Shown: one piece after another, positions 1 to 6,056 of the stretch
Numbering within the stretch: position 1 is the first letter of the stretch
Layout of the letters: each line of letters begins with the position of its first letter
Source: Rubritepida sp.
Lineage (GTDB): Bacteria > Pseudomonadota > Alphaproteobacteria > Acetobacterales > Acetobacteraceae
Length of the DNA stretch: 15,704 nt
Assembly (NCBI GenBank): GCA_022843345.1
Contig: JALHNW010000010.1
Location: 1-15,704, forward strand
Direction: 5' to 3'
Program-made: the position numbers and the translations under genes
The notes under the pieces: generated by a model
Databases searched by the model: none
What the model saw: the letters and a program-made list of their open reading frames with translations, nothing else
Told to the model about the DNA's origin: nothing

Positions 1-2
1 GC

Positions 3-1652
3 GTGACGCTGGACGAGGCGCGCGCCCTGCCGCCGGGCGAGGCGATGCGCGCGGCCCTGCGCCGCATCGCCGAATGGGACGACCCGGCGCTGTTCCTGCA
101 CCTGCGCGACGAGGCCTCCCTGGTCGCGGAGGCCGAGGCGGCGACCGGCCCGCTGGCAGGCATCCCCTTCGCGGTGAAGGACAACATCGCCGTCGCCGGC
201 CTGCCGATGACCGCCGCCTGCCCGGACTTCGCGCATGTGCCGGCCGAGGATTCGCCAGCCGTCGCCCGGCTGCGCGCCGCCGGCGCCGTGGTGCTGGGCA
301 AGGTGAACCTGGACCAGTTCGCCACCGGGCTGAACGGCACGCGCTCGCCCTTCGGGGTGCCGCGCAACGCGCGCGACGCGGCGCTGGTCCCGGGCGGATC
401 ATCGTCGGGTTCCGCGAGCGCCGTGGCGGCGGGCATCGTGCCATTCGCCCTGGGCACCGACACCGCGGGCTCGGGCCGCGTGCCGGCCATGGCGCAGGGG
501 CTGGTGGGGCTGAAGCCCACGCTGGGCCTGGTGCCGACCCGCGGCGTGGTGCCGGCCTGCCGCTCGCTGGACTGCGTGTCGGTCTTCGCGCATTCGGTGG
601 CGGACGCGGGCGCCGTGCTGGCGGTGATCGCCGGGCCGGACGCGCAGGATCCCTATTCCCGCGCGGCACCCCCGCACTGGCGCGCGCTGGAGGCGGCGCC
701 GCCCGCCTGGACCCTGGCGGTGCCGTTCGAGGCGCAGCTGGAGGGCTTCGACCTCGCGCCCATCCTGGCGCACGCGGAAGGGCTGGGCGCGCGCATCGCC
801 CGCGTGGACATCGCGCCCTTCCTGGACGTCGCCCGTCGCCTCTACGACGGCGCCTGGGTGGCCGAGCGCACCAGCGCCCTGCGGCAGCGCGTGACGCAGC
901 GCCCGGACACCCTGCACCCGGTCACCCGGGCCATCCTGGAGGGCGGGCTGTCGCGACTTGCCGTGGACGCCTTCGACGACTTCCACGCCGCCGCCGAGGC
1001 GCGGCAGTTGGCGCGGAACCTCTTCGCCGGCGCCGACGCGCTGCTGCTGCCCACCGCGCCCGGCATCCCGACCCTGGCGGAGATGGCGGCCGACCCGGTC
1101 GGCGCGAACAGCCGGCTGGGCCGCTACACCAACTTCGTGAACTTGTGCGACCTGGCGGCGCTGGCCATCCCGACGGGCGCCGGCGTCACCCTGGTCGGGC
1201 CCGCCTTCGCCGAAGGGCGCCTGGCCGGCCTGGGTGCCGCGCTGCTGGGCGAGGCGCTGCCCGCGGCCGCCATACAGCCGGGCGAGGCGGAGCTGTTCTG
1301 CATCGGCGCGCACATGTCGGGCTTGCCGCTCAACCATCAGGTCACGGCCCTGGGCGGCCGGTTCCTGCGCCCGGCGCAGACCGCGCCGGAGTACCGGCTG
1401 CATGACCTGGGCACCCGCCCCGGCATGCTGCGCGCCGCGCCGGGCGCGGCCATCGCCGGCGAAGTCTGGGCGCTGCCGCAGGCTGCCATAGGCGCGCTGC
1501 TGGCGCAGGTGCCACCGCCGCTGGGCTTCGGGCGGGTGCGGTTGGAAGATGGCACGGCGCCGCTGGGCTTCCTGGCGGAAGCCGCCGGAGTGGCGGACGC
1601 GCCGGACGTGACGGCCCTGGGTGGCTGGCGGGCGGTGCTCGCCACGCGGTGA
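3..1652 (+). CDS. atzF: Allophanate hydrolase (AtzF/urea amidolyase-type amidase)
   Basis: Hydrolyses allophanate (urea-1-carboxylate) to ammonia and CO2, the second half of ATP-dependent urea degradation and the end of the biuret/cyanurate route; cytoplasmic. The 549-aa product has an amidase-signature domain at about residues 45-420. The Lys-cisSer-Ser triad is visible as K59 (AVKDN), S133 (PGGSSSGS) and S157 (GTDTAGSGR). The K-to-S spacings of 74 and 24 match those I recall for AtzF. A C-terminal domain from about residue 430 (IGAHMSGLPLN, H437-N444) is the part known to process the N-carboxycarbamate product, so this is allophanate hydrolase rather than GatA or another amidase. The start is GTG at 3, inside GTGA, so an upstream gene may end with TGA at 4-6. 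The family is usually nearer 600 aa; the shortfall is at the N-terminus, and a start left of the window cannot be excluded. No urea carboxylase gene is visible. Confidence 0.93.
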   Translation: MTLDEARALPPGEAMRAALRRIAEWDDPALFLHLRDEASLVAEAEAATGPLAGIPFAVKDNIAVAGLPMTAACPDFAHVPAEDSPAVARLRAAGAVVLGKVNLDQFATGLNGTRSPFGVPRNARDAALVPGGSSSGSASAVAAGIVPFALGTDTAGSGRVPAMAQGLVGLKPTLGLVPTRGVVPACRSLDCVSVFAHSVADAGAVLAVIAGPDAQDPYSRAAPPHWRALEAAPPAWTLAVPFEAQLEGFDLAPILAHAEGLGARIARVDIAPFLDVARRLYDGAWVAERTSALRQRVTQRPDTLHPVTRAILEGGLSRLAVDAFDDFHAAAEARQLARNLFAGADALLLPTAPGIPTLAEMAADPVGANSRLGRYTNFVNLCDLAALAIPTGAGVTLVGPAFAEGRLAGLGAALLGEALPAAAIQPGEAELFCIGAHMSGLPLNHQVTALGGRFLRPAQTAPEYRLHDLGTRPGMLRAAPGAAIAGEVWALPQAAIGALLAQVPPPLGFGRVRLEDGTAPLGFLAEAAGVADAPDVTALGGWRAVLATR

Positions 1653-1698
1653 GGCGTGGTGGGAGCGCTGCGGGTACGCTTGACATGACCCAAATGTT

Positions 1699-1754
1699 CT
1701 TGTTGTGTTCGTGCTGGCTTGTGGATAGCGGGGACAAGTGACGCAGCATCTTGT
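1699..1754. repeat. Alternating CTTGT / ACAAG elements at 16-nt phase
   Basis: CTTGT at 1718-1722, its complement ACAAG at 1734-1738 and CTTGT again at 1750-1754 lie exactly 16 nt apart, each separated by 11 nt, forming two overlapping inverted repeats that share the middle element. A further CTTGT lies at 1699-1703, out of this phase. This could be a regulator-binding cluster or chance; no known regulator is assigned. Confidence 0.3.
1720..1728 (-). promoter_or_regulatory. DnaA-box-like 9-mer upstream of nrdA
   Basis: TGTGGATAG matches the reverse complement of the DnaA box TTATCCACA at 8 of 9 positions (last base G for A). DnaA boxes are known in the E. coli nrdAB promoter, where they tie RNR expression to replication initiation, so the location is sensible. 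A single 8/9 match in 325 bp is only suggestive. Confidence 0.35.
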
Positions 1755-1788
1755 GCCAGCCCCCTGTGGTGCGGCAGACACAGCGGGC

Positions 1789-1831
1789 GGGCCTTCGCCG
1801 GGGGGTGGGGTGCCCGTCGGCGGCGAAGCCC
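1789..1831 (+). other. Strong hairpin in the atzF-nrdA spacer
   Basis: CTTCGCCG (1793-1800) pairs perfectly with CGGCGAAG (1821-1828). GGG at 1789-1791 extends the stem with CCC at 1829-1831 if C1792 is bulged. The 20-nt G-rich loop may pair internally. No T-run follows (the next bases are AGCTTTCT), so it is not a classical terminator. It may stabilise or end the atzF transcript. Confidence 0.4.
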
Positions 1832-1876
1832 AGCTTTCTCCGCGAGTCGCGCCCGATCGTGAATTTCGCGCAACCG

Positions 1877-1892
1877 ACACCGCATTTAGTCG
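1877..1892 (+). promoter_or_regulatory. NrdR-like box 1
   Basis: ACACCGCATTTAGTCG matches 10 of 16 positions of the NrdR consensus acaCwAtATaTwGtgt as I recall it, including C4, A8-T9 and T11-A12-G13-T14. NrdR is the ATP/dATP-sensing repressor of bacterial RNR genes and binds paired boxes. The match alone is weak; the exact 32-nt phase to box 2 and the position ahead of nrdA give it weight. Confidence 0.55.
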
Positions 1893-1922
1893 TTGCTATG
1901 GCCATGAACCGCAACATGTAGT
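1893..1922 (+). promoter_or_regulatory. Candidate nrdAB promoter
   Basis: TTGCTA at 1893-1898 (4/6 to TTGACA) and TGTAGT at 1917-1922 (4/6 to TATAAT) are separated by 18 nt. The -35 element sits in the spacer between the two NrdR-like boxes and the -10 in box 2. Transcription would begin near 1930, giving a leader of about 48 nt to the GTG at 1978. Confidence 0.35.
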
Positions 1923-1924
1923 AT
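1909..1924 (+). promoter_or_regulatory. NrdR-like box 2
   Basis: CCGCAACATGTAGTAT matches 11 of 16 positions of the NrdR consensus, with core CAACATGTAG against CwAtATaTwG (8/10). It starts 32 nt after box 1, leaving a 16-bp spacer. This is the three-helical-turn phase typical of cooperative NrdR pairs. It overlaps the candidate -10 element, so bound NrdR would block polymerase. Confidence 0.6.
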
Positions 1925-1977
1925 TCCTCCCGGCCGATCCTGCGGGGGCGGGTTCCGGGGGAATTGGGGAGACTGCC

Positions 1978-3816
1978 GTGTTCGACGCCGTTCAGCTTCA
2001 GGGCCATGGCCAGGTGCAGGTGGACCGCTCGCGGGACGCGCTGCTCACCGATTTCGGGCGCGCGACGCTCGACGACCGCTACCTGCTGCCCGGCGAGTCC
2101 TACCAGGACCTCTTCGCCCGCGTGGCCTCGGCCTATGGCGACGACTCGGCGCACTCCCAGCGCATCTACGACTACATCTCCAAGCTGTGGTTCATGCCGG
2201 CCACGCCCGTGCTGTCCAATGGCGGCACAACGCGCGGCCTGCCGATCTCCTGCTTCCTGAACGAGGCGAACGACTCGCTCGAATCCATCGTCGGGCTGTG
2301 GAACGAGAATGTGTGGCTGGCCTCCAAGGGCGGCGGCATCGGCTCCTACTGGGGCAACCTCCGCTCGCTGGGCGAGAAGGTGGGGCAGAACGGCAAGACC
2401 TCGGGCATCGTGCCCTTCATCCGGGTGATGGACAGCCTCACGCTCGCGATCTCGCAGGGCTCGCTGCGGCGTGGCTCGGCGGCCGTGTACCTGCCGGTGC
2501 ACCATCCGGAGATCGAGGAGTTCATCGAGATCCGCCGCCCCACCGGGGGTGATCCCAACCGCAAGGCGTTGAACCTGCACCACGGCATCCTGCTGCCGGA
2601 CAGCTTCATGCGCGCGGTGGAGGCGGACGAGGCCTGGGCGCTGCTCAGCCCGAAGGACCACGCGGTGGTGCGCACGGTTTCGGCGCGCAGCTTGTGGATC
2701 CGCATCCTCACGGCGCGGATCGAGACGGGCGAGCCCTACATCATCTTCTCCGACCACGTGAACAACGCGCGGCCCGAGCACCACAAGCTGGCGGGGCTGG
2801 AGGTGAAGACCTCCAACCTCTGCTCCGAGATCACGCTGCCCACCGGCCTGGACCAGCATGGCGAGCAGCGCACCGCGGTGTGCTGCCTGTCCTCGCTGAA
2901 CCTGGAAACCTGGGAGGAGTGGAACAAGGACCCGCTCTTCATCCCCGACGTGATGCGGTTCCTGGACAACGTGATCCAGAACTTCATCGACACCGCGCCC
3001 GATTCCATGGCCCGCGCCCGCTACTCGGCGATGCGCGAGCGTTCGGTGGGGCTGGGCGTCATGGGCTTCCACTCCTTCCTGCAGAAGCTGGGCGTTCCTT
3101 TCGAGAGCGTGGTGGCCAAGGTGTGGAACAAGCGGATGTTCAAGCACATCCGCGCCCAGGCCGACGCCGCCTCCCTCATGCTGGCCGAGGAGCGCGGGCC
3201 ATGCCCGGACGCCGCGGAATACGGCTTCATGGAGCGCTTCTCGAACAAGATGGCGATCGCGCCCACCGCGTCCATCTCCATCATCTGCGGCGGCGCCTCG
3301 CCGGGGATCGAGCCGATCGCGGCCAACGTCTACAACCACAAGACGCTGTCGGGCTCCTACATCGTCCGCAACCCCTACCTGAAGGCGGTGCTGGCGAAGC
3401 ACGGGCGCGACGACGGCGACACCTGGACCTCGGTGACGGTGAACAAGGGCTCGGTCCAGCACCTCGACTTCCTGGACGAGCAGGAGAAGGCCATCTTCAA
3501 GACCGCCTTCGAGCTGGACCAGCGCTGGGTGATCGAGCACGCGGCCGACCGCACGCCCTTCATCTGCCAGGCGCAGTCGCTCAACGTCTTCCTGCCGGCC
3601 AACGTCCACAAGCGCGACCTGCACCAGATCCACATGATGGCGTGGAAGAAGGGCGTGAAGTCGCTCTACTACTGCCGCAGCCTGTCCATCCAGCGCGCCG
3701 ACGCGGTGTCGGAGAAGGTGGTGGGGCAGGAGGACGTGATGACGCGCCACAAGGATGACGCGCCCGTCCCGGCGCCCACCAGCACGAACTACGAGGAATG
3801 CCTCGCCTGCCAGTAG
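1978..3816 (+). CDS. nrdA: Class I ribonucleoside-diphosphate reductase, alpha (catalytic) subunit
   Basis: Reduces ribonucleoside diphosphates to deoxyribonucleotides with the NrdB radical; cytoplasmic alpha2beta2-type enzyme. The start is GTG at 1978 behind GGGGAGA at 1966-1972; more upstream starts in this frame have no Shine-Dalgarno and no family-like sequence. In the resulting 612 aa I see the active-site Cys pair C92 (LPISCF) and C302 or C303 (AVCCLSS), the N280-x-C282-x-E284 radical-site motif (NLCSE), the tyrosine dyad Y564-Y565 (LYYCRS) for radical transfer, and the tail pair C608/C611 (ECLACQ) that is re-reduced by thioredoxin or glutaredoxin. No N-terminal ATP-cone precedes the catalytic domain, so the enzyme is shorter than E. 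coli NrdA (about 760 aa). It is likely NrdR-controlled through the upstream paired boxes and cotranscribed with nrdB. Confidence 0.96.
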   Translation: MFDAVQLQGHGQVQVDRSRDALLTDFGRATLDDRYLLPGESYQDLFARVASAYGDDSAHSQRIYDYISKLWFMPATPVLSNGGTTRGLPISCFLNEANDSLESIVGLWNENVWLASKGGGIGSYWGNLRSLGEKVGQNGKTSGIVPFIRVMDSLTLAISQGSLRRGSAAVYLPVHHPEIEEFIEIRRPTGGDPNRKALNLHHGILLPDSFMRAVEADEAWALLSPKDHAVVRTVSARSLWIRILTARIETGEPYIIFSDHVNNARPEHHKLAGLEVKTSNLCSEITLPTGLDQHGEQRTAVCCLSSLNLETWEEWNKDPLFIPDVMRFLDNVIQNFIDTAPDSMARARYSAMRERSVGLGVMGFHSFLQKLGVPFESVVAKVWNKRMFKHIRAQADAASLMLAEERGPCPDAAEYGFMERFSNKMAIAPTASISIICGGASPGIEPIAANVYNHKTLSGSYIVRNPYLKAVLAKHGRDDGDTWTSVTVNKGSVQHLDFLDEQEKAIFKTAFELDQRWVIEHAADRTPFICQAQSLNVFLPANVHKRDLHQIHMMAWKKGVKSLYYCRSLSIQRADAVSEKVVGQEDVMTRHKDDAPVPAPTSTNYEECLACQ

Positions 3817-3837
3817 GGCGGCGCGCTCACGATCCCG

Positions 3838-3858
3838 GCAGGAGGCCGCGCCTCCTGC
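3838..3858 (+). other. Perfect hairpin in the nrdA-nrdB spacer
   Basis: GCAGGAGGC (3838-3846) and GCCTCCTGC (3850-3858) form a 9-bp perfect stem with a 3-nt CGC loop. It begins 22 nt after the nrdA stop and ends 28 nt before the nrdB ATG. The left arm contains GGAGG, which is sequestered in the stem. No T-run follows, so full termination is unlikely; partial attenuation, mRNA processing or protection of the nrdA 3' end are possible roles. Confidence 0.5.
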
Positions 3859-3886
3859 ACCTGCCACACATGACGGACACGCACCC

Positions 3887-4939
3887 ATGCCGGATGGTAT
3901 CAGCCCGAACGACAAGCCCCAGCGGATGGACCTGCTGACGGCCAACCCGGTCTACAAGCCCTTCCGCTATCCCTGGGCCTACGAGGCCTGGTTGCAGCAG
4001 CAGCGCATCCATTGGCTGCCGGAGGAGATCCCGCTCGCCGACGACGTGAAGGATTGGCAGAAGAACGTCACCGAGGGTGAGCGGAACCTGCTGACGCAGA
4101 TCTTCCGCTTCTTCACCCAGGCCGACGTCGAGGTGAACAACTGCTACATGAAGCACTACTCGCAGGTGTTCAAGCCGACGGAAGTGCTGATGATGCTGAG
4201 CGCCTTCAGCAACATCGAGACGGTGCACATCGCCGCCTACTCCCACCTGCTTGACACCATCGGCATGCCGGAACTGGAATACAGCGCCTTCCTTCAGTAC
4301 AAGGAGATGAAGGACAAGTACGACTACATGCAGAACTTCTCGGTCGAGAACAAGACCGAGATCGCCAAGACCCTGGCCGCCTTCGGCGCCTTCACCGAGG
4401 GGCTGCAGCTCTTCGCCTCCTTCGCCATCCTCATGAACTTCCCGCGCTTCAACAAGATGAAGGGCATGGGGCAGATCGTGTCGTGGAGCGTGCGCGACGA
4501 GACGCTGCACTGCCTGTCCGTCATCCGCCTCTTCCGCACCTTCGTGCAGGAGAACCCGGAGATCTGGAACGAGGAGCTGCGGCGCGACCTCTACCTCATC
4601 TGCGCCACCATCGTGGAGCACGAGGACGCCTTCATCGACCTCGCCTTCGAGATGGGCGGCGTGCAGGGCCTCACCGCCGCCGAGGTGAAGCTTTACATCC
4701 GCTTCATCGCCGACCGCCGCCTGCAGCAGCTGGGGCTCGAGCCGATGTACCACATCGAGAAGAACCCCCTCCCCTGGCTGGACGAGATGCTGGGCGCCAT
4801 CGAGCACACCAACTTCTTCGAGAACCGCGCGACCGAATACTCGAAGGCCAGCACGGAAGGCACCTGGGAGGAGGCGTTCGGCGCCGCCACCTTCACCTCC
4901 GCGCAGCCGGAGGGGCAGATCATCGTCGCGACGCATTGA
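3887..4939 (+). CDS. nrdB: Class I ribonucleoside-diphosphate reductase, beta (radical) subunit
   Basis: Houses the di-metal centre and tyrosyl radical that drives NrdA. With ATG at 3887 it is 350 aa and shows all expected ligands at E. coli-like spacings: D80 (TQAD), E111 and H114 (IETVH), E171 (TEGLQ), E205 and H208 (RDETLH). The radical tyrosine Y118 is present, so it is a tyrosyl-radical enzyme, not the Tyr-less class Ic type. No ATP-cone is present here either. Family similarity begins at M14 (MDLLTANPVYKPF), so an ATG at 3926 is a real alternative start; neither has a strong Shine-Dalgarno. The gene follows nrdA by 70 bp on the same strand and is very likely in the same operon. Stop codon is TGA at 4937-4939. 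Confidence 0.95.
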   Translation: MPDGISPNDKPQRMDLLTANPVYKPFRYPWAYEAWLQQQRIHWLPEEIPLADDVKDWQKNVTEGERNLLTQIFRFFTQADVEVNNCYMKHYSQVFKPTEVLMMLSAFSNIETVHIAAYSHLLDTIGMPELEYSAFLQYKEMKDKYDYMQNFSVENKTEIAKTLAAFGAFTEGLQLFASFAILMNFPRFNKMKGMGQIVSWSVRDETLHCLSVIRLFRTFVQENPEIWNEELRRDLYLICATIVEHEDAFIDLAFEMGGVQGLTAAEVKLYIRFIADRRLQQLGLEPMYHIEKNPLPWLDEMLGAIEHTNFFENRATEYSKASTEGTWEEAFGAATFTSAQPEGQIIVATH

Positions 4940-4972
4940 TGCCGGGGGCGGCGGCGGGCTAGACGCGGGGCC

Positions 4973-5674
4973 ATGCTGAAGGTCATCCGCTATTCCAGCC
5001 TGGCGCTGCTCCTCTTCGTCGCCGGCCTCTGGGGCTGGGCGTGGACCTCGCGTGCGCCGGGCGAAAGCGTGGGCGAGGCCTTCGCCCAGCGCCTCGCCGG
5101 CGTGTTCGGCGCGCAGATGCCGGTGCCCGGCGCCGGCGGCTCGCCGGGCGGGATGCAGCTGCCGCCGGGCGTGACGCTGGGCGGCCCCTTCTCCCTGGTC
5201 AACCAGGACGGCGCCGCCGTCACCGAGCGCGACTTCGCCGGCCGCTGGATGCTGGTGTATTTCGGCTTCACCTACTGCCCCGACGTCTGCCCCACCGAGC
5301 TCGGCACCATCGCCGCCGCGCTGGACGCCATGGGTGCGGCGGGGGAGGAGGTGGTGCCGGTGCTGGTGAGCGTGGACCCGCAGCGCGACACGCCGGCGCA
5401 GCTCAAGGACTACGTCTCGCGCTTCCACCCGCGCATGCAGGGCCTGACCGGCACGGCGGAACAGGTGGCCGATGCGGCCCGCCGCTACCGCGTGTACTTC
5501 GCGCGCGCCCAGCGGCCGGAGCACACCGACTACACGATGGACCACTCCAGCTTCATCTATCTGGTCGGTCCGGATGGCCGCGTGAGGACGATGTTCCGCC
5601 CCGATACGAGCCCGGAGGCGCTGGCCGCCGCCGTCACCGGACAATTGCGTAGCGGTTCACGCGGATCTTCCTGA
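4973..5674 (+). CDS. SCO1/SenC-family copper chaperone, membrane-anchored
   Basis: A thioredoxin-fold protein that delivers copper to the CuA site of cytochrome c oxidase or handles periplasmic thiols. The 233 aa have a single N-terminal membrane segment at residues 7-24 (SSLALLLFVAGLWGWAW) and then a Gly/Pro-rich linker to about residue 68. The Sco fold follows, with Cu ligands C102 and C106 (TYCPDVCP) and H191 (MDHSSF); VSVDPQRDTP at 132-141 is also a family hallmark. All three ligands are present, so copper binding is expected. It starts 33 bp after nrdB with no good Shine-Dalgarno, which leaves open whether it is cotranscribed with nrdAB. No oxidase genes are visible nearby. The paralogue (Sco1, PrrC or SenC) cannot be fixed from sequence alone. 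Confidence 0.93.
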   Translation: MLKVIRYSSLALLLFVAGLWGWAWTSRAPGESVGEAFAQRLAGVFGAQMPVPGAGGSPGGMQLPPGVTLGGPFSLVNQDGAAVTERDFAGRWMLVYFGFTYCPDVCPTELGTIAAALDAMGAAGEEVVPVLVSVDPQRDTPAQLKDYVSRFHPRMQGLTGTAEQVADAARRYRVYFARAQRPEHTDYTMDHSSFIYLVGPDGRVRTMFRPDTSPEALAAAVTGQLRSGSRGSS

Positions 5675-5690
5675 CGAAAATCCAGGCCAC

Positions 5691-5696
5691 TATAAC
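5691..5696 (+). promoter_or_regulatory. Candidate -10 element for the 95-aa gene
   Basis: TATAAC matches TATAAT at 5 of 6 positions in an AT-richer patch just after the Sco stop. The -35 partner is poor (TTCCTG at 5668-5673, 17-nt spacing). A start near 5703 would give a leader of about 60 nt that includes the hairpin at 5720-5742. Confidence 0.35.
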
Positions 5697-5719
5697 AACC
5701 TCACGCTTGGAATCGCTTG

Positions 5720-5742
5720 AGGAACGGGAAACACTCGTTCCT
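5720..5742 (+). other. Inverted repeat upstream of the 95-aa gene
   Basis: AGGAACG (5720-5726) and CGTTCCT (5736-5742) form a perfect 7-bp inverted repeat around a 9-nt loop, 20 bp before the ATG. It could be an operator or a leader hairpin. There is no T-run, so it is not a typical terminator for the Sco gene. Confidence 0.4.
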
Positions 5743-5761
5743 AGGCCGAATGGAGTTGCGG

Positions 5762-6049
5762 ATGTCGGACCAGGAGGAACGCGAGTTGACGCAGGAGGAG
5801 GCGGGACGCCTGCCCCCCGGGATCCGGCAGGGGCGCCGCCTGTCGGACAAGATCCTGGTCGCGTTCCACCAGGGCTGCGACCAGGGCGACTTCGAGGTCG
5901 CCGAGCAGCTCCTCCGCGTCCTCGAGATGATGCTCACCCGGCGCCCCGTGCTGCCCGACACCAACCGCCGCCGCAACATCGAGACGCTGGTCGCCGCCCA
6001 TGAGCGGCTGTGGCACCTGCGCCACCCGGACGCCGACATCGAGGACTGA
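5762..6049 (+). CDS. Small conserved helical protein of unknown function
   Basis: A 95-aa soluble protein with no signal peptide, membrane segment or metal-binding motif. Residues 27-58 (from LSDKILVAFHQ on) and 71-87 look alpha-helical; the C-terminus is rich in His and acidic residues (LRHPDADIED). I recall similar short proteins in Rhodospirillales/Acetobacteraceae annotated only as hypothetical, so I assign no function. The start ATG at 5762 has GGAG at 5752-5755. ATG 5750 and TTG 5717 are in frame but lack a comparable ribosome-binding site. The gene has its own possible promoter (5691-5696) and inverted repeat, and it converges on the peroxiredoxin gene with only 7 bp between stops. Confidence 0.75.
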   Translation: MSDQEERELTQEEAGRLPPGIRQGRRLSDKILVAFHQGCDQGDFEVAEQLLRVLEMMLTRRPVLPDTNRRRNIETLVAAHERLWHLRHPDADIED

Positions 6050-6056
6050 CGGCCGC

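Larger units (their letters stand above)
1653..1977. other. Intergenic control region between atzF and nrdA
   Basis: This 325-bp stretch has no convincing gene. The nrdA frame is open through its right part from 1738, but that extension looks nothing like the RNR family and lacks a ribosome-binding site. It holds, left to right: an isolated perfect TTGACA at 1680-1685 with no good -10 partner; CTTGT/ACAAG elements at 1699, 1718, 1734 and 1750; a DnaA-box-like 9-mer at 1720-1728; a strong hairpin at 1789-1831; and two NrdR-like boxes at 1877-1892 and 1909-1924 with promoter elements between and within them. No T-rich terminator for atzF is evident. Confidence 0.6.

Noticed and set aside
1844..1848. 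GANTC (CcrM methylation) sites in several intergenic regions (1844, 5710, 6526, 11574)
   Set aside because: Their number is about what chance predicts for this base composition, so no cell-cycle claim is made.
399..1880. Long minus-strand open frame opposite atzF
   Set aside because: Rich in Arg, Gln and Gly without domain-like sequence, and fully antisense to a clear amidase gene.
1738..1977. 80-codon N-terminal extension of nrdA from ATG 1738
   Set aside because: No ribosome-binding site, no ATP-cone or family similarity, and it would overlap the NrdR boxes and promoter; GTG 1978 with GGGGAGA is far better.
1653..1977. Cobalamin riboswitch upstream of nrdA
   Set aside because: B12 riboswitches control some RNR genes, but I see no B12-box-like sequence or the expected multi-helix core.
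1342..3945. Long minus-strand open frame (867 codons) opposite nrdA
   Set aside because: It is antisense to conserved nrdA with GC-skewed, low-complexity Arg/Gly/Val/His-rich content; a frame shadow in GC-rich DNA.
5721..5739. GGAAC ... CGTT as an alphaproteobacterial EcfG (general stress) promoter
   Set aside because: The spacer is 10 nt, whereas EcfG promoters need about 16-17; better read as an inverted repeat.
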